A stretch of DNA of 56,616 nt, from positions 1 through 56,616 of the forward strand of contig QHSI01000100.1 in the NCBI GenBank assembly GCA_003221515.1. Direction: 5' to 3'. Source of the stretch: Candidatus Rokuibacteriota bacterium (GTDB taxonomy: Bacteria > Methylomirabilota > Methylomirabilia > Rokubacteriales > CSP1-6). Shown here piece by piece: positions 49,394 to 56,616 of the stretch. Below the pieces are notes generated by a model. It had not been told where the DNA came from. It was given only the letters and a program-made list of their open reading frames with translations, and ran no database searches. The first letter of the stretch is position 1; each line of letters opens with the position of its first letter. Both the position numbers and the translations under genes were made by a program.

Positions 49394-50026
49394 ATGGCGA
49401 CTCGAGTCTTGCTCGCCGACGATCACGCGATGGTGCGCCAGGGTTTGAGATTGCTCCTGCAGCGCGAGGGACTCGACGTCGTGGGCGAAGCGGCCGATGG
49501 TCAGGAGGCCGTGCGCCTGGCGACCGAGAGCTGCCCGGACGTCGCGGTGCTCGACTACGGGATGCCGGTCATGAACGGCCTCGGCGCCGCGCGCGAGATC
49601 ATGCAGACCTGCCCGCTCACGAAGGTCATTCTACTGACGATGCACACCGACGACCGCTACGTGCTGGAGGCGGTCCGGCTGGGCGTCAAGGGCTACGTCG
49701 TGAAGACGCAGGCGCCGACGGATCTCGTTCGCGCGATCAGCGAGGTGCTGCGGGGTCTCATGTACCTGAGCCCGCGCGTCTCGCGCCTGCTGGTCGAGGC
49801 GTACCTGGCCAAGTCCGAGGTGCGACCCGACCGGCTGACCTCGCGCGAGCGCGAGGTGCTCCAGCTCGTCGCCTCGGGCAAGACGACGAAAGAGATCGCC
49901 GGGCTCCTCGGCATCAGCGTGAAGACTGCGGAATCCCATCGCACTCACATCTTGAGAAAGCTCGAAGCGCCCAACACCGCTGGCATCGTCCGCTACGCGA
50001 TCCGCCAGGGCCTGATTCAGGACTGA
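49394..50026 (+). CDS. NarL/FixJ-type response regulator (second copy)
   Basis: This 210-residue protein is a close paralogue of the preceding regulator: Asp54 in VLDYGMP and a LuxR-type helix-turn-helix (LTSREREVLQLVASGKTTKEIAGLLGISVKTAESHRTHILRK). It has its own promoter-like element and dyad. GTG 49391 would add one residue, but ATG 49394 directly behind the -10-like box is preferred. No second kinase is present, so both regulators may be phosphorylated by the same kinase, or one may respond to an unlinked kinase. Followed by the ExeA-like ATPase after 28 bp. Confidence 0.93.
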   Translation: MATRVLLADDHAMVRQGLRLLLQREGLDVVGEAADGQEAVRLATESCPDVAVLDYGMPVMNGLGAAREIMQTCPLTKVILLTMHTDDRYVLEAVRLGVKGYVVKTQAPTDLVRAISEVLRGLMYLSPRVSRLLVEAYLAKSEVRPDRLTSREREVLQLVASGKTTKEIAGLLGISVKTAESHRTHILRKLEAPNTAGIVRYAIRQGLIQD

Positions 50027-50054
50027 CGCGGACCCGCCTCAGGGGGCCAGCGGC

Positions 50055-50981
50055 ATGTACCTCAAGTTCTACGGACTCGACGAGAAGCCGTTCAGCGAGA
50101 CACCAGATCCGAGATATCTCTTCCTGAGTCCGCCGCATCGCGAGGCGCTCGCCCAGCTCCAGTACTGTGCCGAGGAACGGAAGGGGTTCGTGGTCCTCAC
50201 GGGCGAGATCGGCACCGGCAAGACCACGTTGCTCAATACGCTCTATCGGCGGCTCGACCCGAAGACCGCGGTGGCCTTCATCGTCAATTCGAGGCTCCCG
50301 TTCGACGGCCTCCTCGACTGCATCCTCGACGGCCTGGGAGTCGCCAAGCGCGAGGACTCGCTGGCCCGGCGGCTCATCGTGCTGCAAACCTTTCTCACCG
50401 AGCGGGAGCGCGCCGGCCAGAACACGGTCCTCATCATCGACGAAGCGCAGAGCCTGTCCCCGATGACGCTAGAGCAGATCCGTCTCCTCTCGAACTTCGA
50501 GACGACCCGGCGCAAGCTCCTGCAAATCTTGTTGGTGGGGCAGCCGGAGCTCGAGGCCAAGCTCAATCTTCCCCAGCTGCGTCAGCTCCGACAGCGGCTC
50601 GGGCTGCGCTGTCGCATCCGGCCGCTGACGGTTACGGAAGCCGGCCAGTACATCCGCAGCCGGCTGCGGGTCGCCGGCTCTCGCGACCTGGGCGTGTTCA
50701 CGGAGGCGGCGGTGGCCCGGATGGCTAGCTACTCCCGGGGAGTCCCGCGAGTCCTCAACATTCTCGGCGACCACTGTCTCCTCTTCGGCTACGCGGAGCA
50801 AAGGCGACGCGTCGAGCGGGGGCTCGTCGAGCAGGCGATCGAGTACCTGGAAGCGAGCGCGCGGGCGCGGCGCGGCTGGACGATTCCCGGCCTCGGAGCC
50901 CTGCGGCGACTCCCGAGGCTCGTGGGCTCGGCGGTCGTCCTGGCCGGCGCCGCGGTCAGCCACGGCCTCGTCGTTCGATGA
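50055..50981 (+). CDS. ExeA/GspA-like AAA ATPase (XrtA-locus type)
   Basis: This 308-residue protein starts MYLKFYGLDEKPFSETPDPRYLFLSPPHREAL, the signature of secretion/exosortase-associated ATPases. Walker A is GEIGTGKTT (50-58) and Walker B is VLIIDEAQSL. The AAA lid ends around residue 265, and a single C-terminal hydrophobic segment (about 287-305, LVGSAVVLAGAAVSHGLVV) probably anchors it in the inner membrane. Relatives work in type II secretion (ExeA) or in exopolysaccharide/PEP-CTERM systems. No exosortase or secretin gene is in the window. The stop overlaps the next start (ATGA). Confidence 0.88.
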   Translation: MYLKFYGLDEKPFSETPDPRYLFLSPPHREALAQLQYCAEERKGFVVLTGEIGTGKTTLLNTLYRRLDPKTAVAFIVNSRLPFDGLLDCILDGLGVAKREDSLARRLIVLQTFLTERERAGQNTVLIIDEAQSLSPMTLEQIRLLSNFETTRRKLLQILLVGQPELEAKLNLPQLRQLRQRLGLRCRIRPLTVTEAGQYIRSRLRVAGSRDLGVFTEAAVARMASYSRGVPRVLNILGDHCLLFGYAEQRRRVERGLVEQAIEYLEASARARRGWTIPGLGALRRLPRLVGSAVVLAGAAVSHGLVVR

Positions 50982-51973
50982 CGATCGTCGCGCTCGGCGG
51001 CGGGACCGGATTGCCCGCGGTGCTCAGGGCCTTGCGTCGCCACCTTCCCGCGAGCCACCGTATCACCGCGATCGTGACGGCGGCGGACGACGGCGGTAGC
51101 TCGGGAGTGCTGCGGCGGCAATACGGCGTGCTTCCGCCGGGCGACATTCGGAACTGTCTGCTAGCGCTTGCGCGGGTGCCGCCGGAGGTGTCGGCCGCGC
51201 TCCAGTACCGGTTCGACAACGGCGCTGACCTGCATCCGGTCGGCAACTTGTTGCTGGCGGCGCTCGACATGGTCGCGACGGACGAAGTGACGGCGATCCG
51301 GCTGGCCGCGGATCTCCTGGGGGTGCACGACCACATCCTGCCGTCCACGACCCAACGGGTTCACCTGGTCGCCGACCTCGTCGACGGTCGCTCCGTCCGC
51401 GGCGAATCGCAGATCTCGCGCAGCGGCGCGTCGATCAAGCGGCTGCGGCTCGATCCAGCCGACGCGACGGCCGCGCCCAGCGTGCTGGAGGCGTTGGCCA
51501 ACGCCGACGCGCTCGTGCTCGGACCCGGGAGCCTCTACACGAGCCTGCTCGCCATTCTGGTGGTTCCGGGCGTGATCGATGCGATCACGCGCTCGCCGGC
51601 GATTCGCATCTTCGTGTGCAACGCGATGACCGAGCCCGGCGAGACCGACGGCTATGGGGTCGCCGATCATCTACGTGCGCTCGCAGCCCACGGGTTGCCG
51701 CCGGAGGCTCTCGACTACGTCGTCACCCACACCACGCCGATTCCGTCGGGCGTTCTCGCCCGATACGCCGCACGGGGCGCCAGATCAGTGGATCCGGACT
51801 TCGCGCCGACGAACGGATCGCCGGCGATCGTCCGCGCCGATCTGTTGGAGGCCGGGCCGGTGGTCCGCCACGCCCCCGACAAACTGGGGCCGATCCTCTG
51901 CGACCTGGCCTTTCGTCGCAGCGTCGGCGCCGAGGAAGTAACATGGAGACGACAAGACGTGCGGGCCTCGTAG
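50978..51973 (+). CDS. YvcK/CofD-like protein (putative gluconeogenesis factor)
   Basis: This 331-residue protein matches the YvcK/CofD family: [15 protein letters not shown] at the start, [42 protein letters not shown], and [19 protein letters not shown]. YvcK-type proteins bind UDP-GlcNAc and influence cell-wall synthesis and growth on gluconeogenic carbon. It overlaps the ExeA-like gene by 4 bp and its own 3' end overlaps the next gene by 31 bp, so the three genes form a unit. A UDP-sugar-binding regulator next to an envelope ATPase suggests a link to envelope polysaccharide metabolism. Confidence 0.9.
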   Translation: MTIVALGGGTGLPAVLRALRRHLPASHRITAIVTAADDGGSSGVLRRQYGVLPPGDIRNCLLALARVPPEVSAALQYRFDNGADLHPVGNLLLAALDMVATDEVTAIRLAADLLGVHDHILPSTTQRVHLVADLVDGRSVRGESQISRSGASIKRLRLDPADATAAPSVLEALANADALVLGPGSLYTSLLAILVVPGVIDAITRSPAIRIFVCNAMTEPGETDGYGVADHLRALAAHGLPPEALDYVVTHTTPIPSGVLARYAARGARSVDPDFAPTNGSPAIVRADLLEAGPVVRHAPDKLGPILCDLAFRRSVGAEEVTWRRQDVRAS

Positions 51974-52929
51974 CGGCGATCCTGCTCCTTGCTGTGACCC
52001 CATCGGCGGCGCCTCAGAGCTGGAGGGCGCCCCAGAACCCGACAGTGCCCCAGAACCCGCCCGCGCCCCGACGCTCGACGCCTCCGGGCGACGTGTACGT
52101 CTCGCTGGCGACCGGGCCGGTGCAGTGGCGGACGTCCGACGGCGCTCTTCGAGGAGAGCTGGTCAACCTGGTCCCCGGCCCGGCCGAGGGTATGAGGATC
52201 GATCCCGCCGGCAACCTGTACGTCGCGCGGCGATGCGCTGACGCCAGCTGCACGGTCGGCAACTCCGTCGAGAAGTTCAATCCCATGGGGGTCTCGCAGG
52301 GAGCGGTAGGCGGCGAGACCGGATACAACTGCAACCCGCACTCGATCGCCTTCGACGCCGCCGGCAACACCTTCGTCGGCCAGGCCAACTGCACAGGGCA
52401 CGTGCTGAAGTTCACGTCGGACTCGACGCCCCACGAGCACAAGGTGGCGCCGGACAGCCGCGGCTCGTCGTGGATCGACCTCGCCGGCGATGGCTGCACG
52501 CTCTTCTACACGTCGCGCGGTCCGAACGTGAAGCGGTTCGACGTGTGCACCGAGAGCCAGCGTCCGGACTTCAACGTGCATCAGCTGCCCGGCGGCGACA
52601 CCCAGGGTCTTCGATCCCTGGATGACGGCGGCGTGCTCGTCGCCAGCGGCGCCGTCGTCGCACGGCTCGATCCGGCCGGCGCCCTGATCCAGACCTACGC
52701 GGTGGAGCCGAGCGAGCCACAGTACTGGGTCGGTCTCGATCTCGACACGGATGGATCCTTCTGGGCGGTCAACTCCGCGACGTCAAACGTCTACCAGTTC
52801 GATCTGGTGACCGGCGAGGTGCGGCGCCAGTTCAACACCGGCACCGCGCCGTACACCGCCGTCGACGTCGTCCTGCGGCGCGCAAAGAAGCCGTCGCCGG
52901 CGCCGCCGGGAGGCGTCACCCTCCACTGA
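51943..52929 (+). CDS. Secreted beta-propeller (NHL/SMP-30-like) protein
   Basis: This 328-residue exported protein has a signal peptide (about 1-24, TPSAAPQS), a Pro/Gln-rich spacer with the repeat PQNP, and six or so propeller blades such as GMRIDPAGNLYVARR, HSIAFDAAGNTFVGQ, SSWIDLAGDGCTLFYTS and LDLDTDGSFWAVNS. Several Cys are spread through the blades. It resembles NHL or Vgb-like propellers without visible catalytic residues. The ATG at 51943 lies inside the yvcK-like gene (31-bp overlap), with GAGGAAG upstream. Probably periplasmic or surface; function unknown. Confidence 0.8.
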   Translation: METTRRAGLVAAILLLAVTPSAAPQSWRAPQNPTVPQNPPAPRRSTPPGDVYVSLATGPVQWRTSDGALRGELVNLVPGPAEGMRIDPAGNLYVARRCADASCTVGNSVEKFNPMGVSQGAVGGETGYNCNPHSIAFDAAGNTFVGQANCTGHVLKFTSDSTPHEHKVAPDSRGSSWIDLAGDGCTLFYTSRGPNVKRFDVCTESQRPDFNVHQLPGGDTQGLRSLDDGGVLVASGAVVARLDPAGALIQTYAVEPSEPQYWVGLDLDTDGSFWAVNSATSNVYQFDLVTGEVRRQFNTGTAPYTAVDVVLRRAKKPSPAPPGGVTLH

Positions 52930-52958
52930 GGGATCGGCCCCGCGTCGGTGGCCCCGCG

Positions 52959-53309
52959 TCACTCCAGCGTGACGAAGATGCAGTTGCGAACCTTGCCGTC
53001 GATCGCCTTCGAGAGGTGCCCCTTGCCGGACGTGTCCTCGACCAGGATCACCTCGCCGGCGCCGATGCGTCGCGCCTCGCCGTCGCTCGCGGTGATCTGG
53101 ACGCCCGCGTCGAGGTTGATGATGTACTGGCGTCGCGGCGCGGGGTGCCAGTCGAGGTCGTAGTCGGGCTGCACCTCGCGGAAGATGATCCCGTTGGCCG
53201 GGAGCCGCTTGGACAGCCGGCCGGCCCGCGTCGTCTCCGCGTACTCGACCTCCACGTCCTGCCAGTGGGACTCGCCGTTCTTGTCCGCGTAGAGCCGATG
53301 GATCTTCAT
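52959..53309 (-). CDS. Cupin-fold protein
   Basis: This 116-residue single-domain cupin has WHPAPRRQYIINLDAGVQITASDGE as motif 1 and IGAGEVILVEDTSGKGHLSK as motif 2, with a His in each. The metal site is partly unusual, because motif 1 has only one His (H-x-A-P-R-R-Q). Such small cupins bind Fe or other metals and may act as isomerases or dioxygenases, or simply bind ligands. It stands alone on the minus strand, converging on the propeller gene. Substrate unknown. Confidence 0.85.
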   Translation of the reverse strand: MKIHRLYADKNGESHWQDVEVEYAETTRAGRLSKRLPANGIIFREVQPDYDLDWHPAPRRQYIINLDAGVQITASDGEARRIGAGEVILVEDTSGKGHLSKAIDGKVRNCIFVTLE

Positions 53310-53373
53310 GGGGCTCTCCTCCCTCAGGGTGGGCCGATCATAGTGAGGCCGGGACGTGGTGGCAAGAACGGCT

Positions 53374-53379
53374 ATACTC
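53374..53379 (+). promoter_or_regulatory. -10-like TATACT box next to the start codon
   Basis: TATACT ends about 6 bp before the ATG at 53386, with no ribosome binding site in between. This suggests a leaderless transcript for the flavin-dependent oxidoreductase gene. Confidence 0.45.
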
Positions 53380-53385
53380 CCGCCG

Positions 53386-54294
53386 ATGACGGGAAAGCCG
53401 GCGGTCAGCCTCGTCGCCGTCGCCGGACGGCGCCGCGCGACGCTCGAGCTGGCCGCACGGCTCGAGCGTGAGGGATTCGCCGGGATCTACTGCCCGAGCC
53501 CCGGCGACGGCTTGGCACTCTGCGAAGCGCTGGCGCTCGCGACGCACGAGATCCCGTTCGGCACCAGCATCGCGAACATCTACACGCGCCACCCCTTCGA
53601 CTACGCACAGACCGCGGCGGTCATCCACGAGCTGTCGGGCGGTCGTTTCCGCTTCGGGATCGGCGTGAGCCACGGCCCCACCCACGAGCGGCTCGGGCTC
53701 CACGCCGGCAAGCCGCTCGAGGACATCCGGAAGTTCGTGGCGGAGGTGCAGGGCTACGCGGCGCAGGTCGGCGCGCTGCCGCCGATCACGCTGGCGACGC
53801 TGCGCGGGCGCATGGTCGAGCTGGCCGGCGAGATCGCGCGGGGCGCGGTGTGGGCGAACGGCGCGCGCTCGCACATGGCGGTGTCGCTCGACCGCCTGCC
53901 GGCGCCGGCCCGGACCGATCCGTCGTTCTTCATCGGGGACATGGTGCCGACCTGCATCGACGACGATCGCGCCGCGGCCGCCGCCGTCATGCGCAAGACG
54001 CTCGTGTCGTACGTGCGGCTGCCGAACTATCAGAACTACTGGATCGAGGCCGGCTACGAAGCGGAGATGCTGGCGATCCGCCGGGCCATCGCGGCCGGCG
54101 AGACCGGCCGCATCCCGGAGCTGATGTCCGACCGCTGGCTGCGCGACGTCTCGCTCTTCGGCAGTGCCGCGGAGGTCCGCGAGGGCGTCGAGGCGTGGCT
54201 TGCCGCTGGCGTGCGGACCCTCATCGTCGTGCCCTCGTCGACGCGCGGCGGCCAGATGGTCGCCTTCGACGAGCTCATTACAGGGTTCCGATGA
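53386..54294 (+). CDS. Luciferase-like (LLM) F420/flavin-dependent oxidoreductase
   Basis: This 302-residue protein has the TIM-barrel LLM pattern: ARLEREGFAGIYCPS, IPFGTSIANIYTRHPFDYAQTAAVIHELSGGRFRFGIGVSHGPTHERLG, and GAVWANGARS. These enzymes use F420H2 or FMNH2 to reduce or oxygenate diverse substrates. The ATG at 53386 was preferred over GTG 53356 because a TATACT box lies just ahead of it, implying leaderless expression. An SDR follows 91 bp downstream. The actual cofactor and substrate are not determinable here. Confidence 0.87.
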   Translation: MTGKPAVSLVAVAGRRRATLELAARLEREGFAGIYCPSPGDGLALCEALALATHEIPFGTSIANIYTRHPFDYAQTAAVIHELSGGRFRFGIGVSHGPTHERLGLHAGKPLEDIRKFVAEVQGYAAQVGALPPITLATLRGRMVELAGEIARGAVWANGARSHMAVSLDRLPAPARTDPSFFIGDMVPTCIDDDRAAAAAVMRKTLVSYVRLPNYQNYWIEAGYEAEMLAIRRAIAAGETGRIPELMSDRWLRDVSLFGSAAEVREGVEAWLAAGVRTLIVVPSSTRGGQMVAFDELITGFR

Positions 54295-54385
54295 GTACAT
54301 GGGCCTCCCAAGCTCCCCGCGCTCGGGCGCGCCCCGGCGGAGCGTGGCGCGCCTCGGTCTCGGGCAACGAGGAGGAGAACGACGT

Positions 54386-55165
54386 ATGCAGCTCGAGGGA
54401 AAAGTTGCGCTCATCACGGGCGCCAGCAAGGGCATCGGACGCGTGATGAGCCGGATGTTCGCCCGCGAGGGCGCCGCCGTGGTCTGCGCGGCGCGCTCAC
54501 AGAGCCTGGTGGAAGAGACGGCCGCGCTCGTCAAGGCCGACGGCGGCCGGGCGATCCCCGTCACCGGGGACGCCGCCACCGAGGCCGACGTGCAACGCAT
54601 GATCGAGGCCGGGACCAAGGCCTTCGGCAAGCTCGACACCCTCGTGAACAACGCCGGCGACGGCGGCCCCACCAAGCGCGTGCAGGAGTACACGAGCGAG
54701 GACTGGTTCTACACGATCAACTCCTGCCTCACCAGCTCCTACATGTGCATCCGCTTCGCAGTGCCGGAGATGATCAAGGCGGGCGGCGGCGCGATCGTGA
54801 ACATCGCGTCGGTCGCCGGCCGGCGCGGGCTTCCGTACCGGATCGGCTACTGCTCGGCCAAGGCCGGCCAGGTCGGGATGACGTTCGGGATGGCGATCGA
54901 GCTGGCGCCCCACAACATCACGGTGAACGCGATCGCGCCCGGTGCGGTCGCCGGGGACCGGATCGACCGCGTCATCGAGGGCCAGGCGCAGGCGCGAGGC
55001 GTGCCGCTCGAGGAGATGCGCCGCAGTCTCATCGACCGCTCGCCGCTCAAGCGCATGTCGACCGCCGAGGACATCGCGACGCTCGCGATCTACCTGTGCA
55101 GCGACGCCGCGCGCAACCTCTCGGGCCAGTGCATCGCGGTCACCGCGGGTGAACCCGCGGTCTGA
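54386..55165 (+). CDS. Short-chain dehydrogenase/reductase
   Basis: This 259-residue classical SDR has TGASKGIG at 11-18, VNNAG at 87-91 and catalytic Ser142, Tyr155 and Lys159 (YCSAK). CAARSQS after the second strand suggests NADP use. The C-terminal ARNLSGQCIAVTAGEP is standard for the FabG-like group. AGGAGGAG precedes the ATG. It probably acts as a ketoreductase or alcohol dehydrogenase in the same pathway as the LLM oxidoreductase upstream, which is inferred from order only. Confidence 0.92.
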   Translation: MQLEGKVALITGASKGIGRVMSRMFAREGAAVVCAARSQSLVEETAALVKADGGRAIPVTGDAATEADVQRMIEAGTKAFGKLDTLVNNAGDGGPTKRVQEYTSEDWFYTINSCLTSSYMCIRFAVPEMIKAGGGAIVNIASVAGRRGLPYRIGYCSAKAGQVGMTFGMAIELAPHNITVNAIAPGAVAGDRIDRVIEGQAQARGVPLEEMRRSLIDRSPLKRMSTAEDIATLAIYLCSDAARNLSGQCIAVTAGEPAV

Positions 55166-55168
55166 AGA

Positions 55169-55555
55169 TCACCAGGCCTTGCGGCGATCCAGGCGATCCT
55201 CGACCCAATCGAAGGAGAGGATCCGCACCCGATAGGACGCCGCAGTCGGCACGGCCGTCTCGAAGAAGGCGCGGTTGTTCGGCGGGACGTCGCGGATCCA
55301 CGTCAGCGTCTTGGTGACGACCTTTCCGGAACCGTCGAGGCCTTCCACGACCAGCTGCATGTGGGCGGCGTGTCGGTTCGCCGAGCTGTACACGTAGCCG
55401 TTCACGCTCCGGCCGTCCTTCGACCACTCCAGGCGAAAATAGTGGTCGAGCGTCTGGGGTGCGTAAATCTCGGCGGCCTGCGCGAAAGCGCCGGCGAGCG
55501 CCAGGAGCCCGACCGGCAACAGGCTCAGCCAACTGACCCTGCGTCCCCTGCGCAT
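55169..55555 (-). CDS. Small secreted protein of unknown function
   Basis: This 128-residue protein has a signal peptide (MRRGRRVSWLSLLPVGLLALAGAFAQA) and a mature region of about 100 residues with beta-sandwich-like alternation: LDHYFRLEWSKDGRSVNGYVYSSANRHAAHMQLVVEGLDGSGKVVTKTLTWIRDVPPNNRAFFETAVP. This resembles small periplasmic proteins with an FxxR-type fold found in several soil bacteria. The start ATG at 55555 gives a proper signal peptide; longer upstream frames do not. It converges on the SDR with a 3-bp gap. No function assigned. Confidence 0.72.
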   Translation of the reverse strand: MRRGRRVSWLSLLPVGLLALAGAFAQAAEIYAPQTLDHYFRLEWSKDGRSVNGYVYSSANRHAAHMQLVVEGLDGSGKVVTKTLTWIRDVPPNNRAFFETAVPTAASYRVRILSFDWVEDRLDRRKAW

Positions 55556-56037
55556 GGCCTCAGTGTGCCACGCACGTGGCCTGCCCGGCCATCGGGAGGC
55601 CACACGGAAGACCCGCGTGCCGTGAAATGGCACGGCTTGCCCGTGGATATAAACAGAATGCCCAGTGAATCTGGAGGTGAACATCGCTGGCGAGGCTCGC
55701 AACCGATCCTAAGTAAGCAAGAAGTATTGCCTTGCGGAGCAGACAGGAGCGCTGGCACCTCCGATGCCCTCACGAGAGCGACGTGGGGATGCCTACCGTC
55801 GCGAAGCGGGCGGCGCGCACCTCGATCTGGGCCTCCTCGGCGCTCGGATCTTCGTGCCGGCCGTGCGGAGCGCGCTCGACGCCGGATGCGGTCGACTCTG
55901 GGAAATCCAGAAAGTCGCGTCCAGCGCCGACGCCGCTCCAGCTCGCTGACGCCCGTCTGGGCTCCACCGGAGCCCGCCCACTTTCCCGCCAAACAGCCAC
56001 CGCCTTCGGGTATTCTTCGTCCGTCAGGGAGGATCCC
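55556..56037. other. Intergenic region with two dyads and a weak sigma-54-like match
   Basis: I see no convincing gene. Two dyads lie upstream of the secreted-protein gene: GCCACG-CA-CGTGGC (55567-55580) and CGTGCC-N7-GGCACG (55616-55634). Further on, TGGCACCTCCGATGCC at 55753-55768 (+ strand) has GG-N10-GC spacing, but it lies about 270 bp from the next start codon and may be chance. Confidence 0.4.
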
Positions 56038-56616
56038 ATGGCAGCGATCACAGGGTCGGACCTTCTCGCGAAATCGCTCGTGGCGCAGGGAATGGAACAC
56101 CTCTTCTACGTCATGGGCGGACCGATGATCGAGACGGAGAGCGCGATCATCAAGCTCGGGGCGCGGGCGATCGACACCCGCCACGAGCAGGCCGCGAGCC
56201 TGATGGCGCACGCGTACAGCCGCGTGACGCGCCAGCCCGGCGTGTGCATCGGCGCCTCGGGTCCAGGCACGACGAACCTCGTCACCGGGGTCGCCAACGC
56301 GTTCGTGGACGCCGCGCCGATGATCGCGATCGGCGGGTCGAGCCCGCGCGTCTATCTCGAGATGGAGGCGTTCCAGGAGATCGACCAGGTCGCGGTGATG
56401 AAGCCGATCACCAAGTGGGCCACCCGCGTCTACGACGCCAAGCGCATTCCCGAGATGGTCGCCACCGCCTATCGCCAGGCGATGACGGGGAAGCCCGGCC
56501 CGGTCTACCTCGACCTGCCCGGCGACACCCTCGGCGAGACGATCGAGGAATCCTCGGTGCCGATGCCGAAGCGCTGGACGCCGGCGCCCCGCACGATGGG
56601 CGATCCGGCCGCCGTC
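56038..56616 (+). CDS. Thiamine diphosphate-dependent enzyme, N-terminal part (cut by window end)
   Basis: The first 193 residues of an acetolactate synthase/oxalyl-CoA decarboxylase-type ThDP enzyme are visible. The catalytic Glu lies in TRHEQAASLMAHAYSR. The pyrimidine-domain continues with GVCIGASGPGTTNLVTGVANAFVDAAPMIAIGGSSP and GKPGPVYLDLPGDTLGE. The unusual YVMGGPMIETESAI loop at the N-terminus differs from standard IlvB. Such enzymes decarboxylate 2-keto acids or cleave acyl-CoAs. GGGAGG precedes the ATG at 56038. The rest, including the ThDP diphosphate-binding motif, lies beyond the window. Confidence 0.88.
   Translation, partial: MAAITGSDLLAKSLVAQGMEHLFYVMGGPMIETESAIIKLGARAIDTRHEQAASLMAHAYSRVTRQPGVCIGASGPGTTNLVTGVANAFVDAAPMIAIGGSSPRVYLEMEAFQEIDQVAVMKPITKWATRVYDAKRIPEMVATAYRQAMTGKPGPVYLDLPGDTLGETIEESSVPMPKRWTPAPRTMGDPAAV

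Noticed and set aside
50055-50981. Complete exosortase/PEP-CTERM system
   Set aside because: The ATPase and some glycan genes resemble that system, but no exosortase, no PEP-CTERM tail and no PrsK-like kinase were found in the window.
55753-55768. Third-type sigma-54 promoter before the ThDP enzyme
   Set aside because: GG-N10-GC spacing is present, but the -12 part is weak, no enhancer dyad is at the right distance, and the start codon is about 270 bp away. Probably chance.
1-56616. CRISPR arrays, tRNA or rRNA genes, insertion sequences, prophage
   Set aside because: No regularly spaced short repeats, no cloverleaf candidates, no transposase or integrase motifs and no terminal inverted repeats were recognised by reading; a tRNAscan or ISfinder search would be the decisive test.

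Overview
This is a GC-rich, densely coding bacterial segment with no tRNA, rRNA, CRISPR array, transposase or phage gene that I could find. Gene style points to a Gram-negative soil-type bacterium with sigma-54 regulation and many secreted proteins. Candidatus Rokubacteria/Methylomirabilota would fit, but that is an inference from gene content and style, not something the window proves.

Region 1 (about 1-8.6 kb, + strand) is an exopolysaccharide or lipid-linked glycan operon. It holds a formyltransferase-like/beta-propeller protein, two GT4-type glycosyltransferases, a glutamine-hydrolysing asparagine synthase, and a nucleotide-sugar dehydrogenase fused to a GNAT-like domain, with overlapping or closely spaced reading frames. 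Region 2 (8.6-24.2 kb) is a block of large secreted proteins: a seven-repeat RCC1-like protein and five copies of one right-handed beta-helix unit spread over four genes. The first three genes are joined to each other by TGATG junctions and continue the glycan operon. The two minus-strand genes (829 and 1768 aa) each have their own leader, made of a shared upstream motif, a sigma-54 promoter (GG-N10-GC), a c-di-GMP-I (GEMM-I) riboswitch and a hairpin over the ribosome binding site. This suggests sigma-54 plus c-di-GMP control of extracellular matrix proteins and is the most notable system here.

Region 3 (24.2-32.1 kb) is catabolic: an FAD oxidoreductase, a RidA protein, an amidohydrolase, a sugar-type ABC transporter (Tat-exported binding protein plus two permeases, no ATPase), a PEP mutase/isocitrate lyase family enzyme and a peptidase E. 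Region 4 (32.4-36.7 kb) is a membrane histidine kinase with an NtrC-type sigma-54 activator, flanked by small secreted proteins. One of these has a sigma-54 promoter with two GTTCC-N5-GGAAC dyads at enhancer distance. Region 5 (36.7-44.3 kb) is metabolic: LeuC/LeuD, a MaoC hydratase, an FAH-family hydrolase, an NlpC/P60 peptidase, a PIG-L deacetylase, an acyl-CoA carboxyltransferase and an SDR.

Region 6 (44.4-50.0 kb) is a stressosome locus: RsbR, RsbS, RsbT and RsbX followed by a PAS histidine kinase whose N-terminus looks like the RsbT-binding domain of RsbU, then two NarL-type regulators. This suggests that RsbT is wired to a two-component system rather than to a SpoIIE-type phosphatase. 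Region 7 (50.0-56.6 kb) holds an ExeA/XrtA-type ATPase, a YvcK-like protein, a secreted beta-propeller, a cupin, a luciferase-like oxidoreductase, an SDR, a small secreted protein and the start of a ThDP enzyme cut by the window end.
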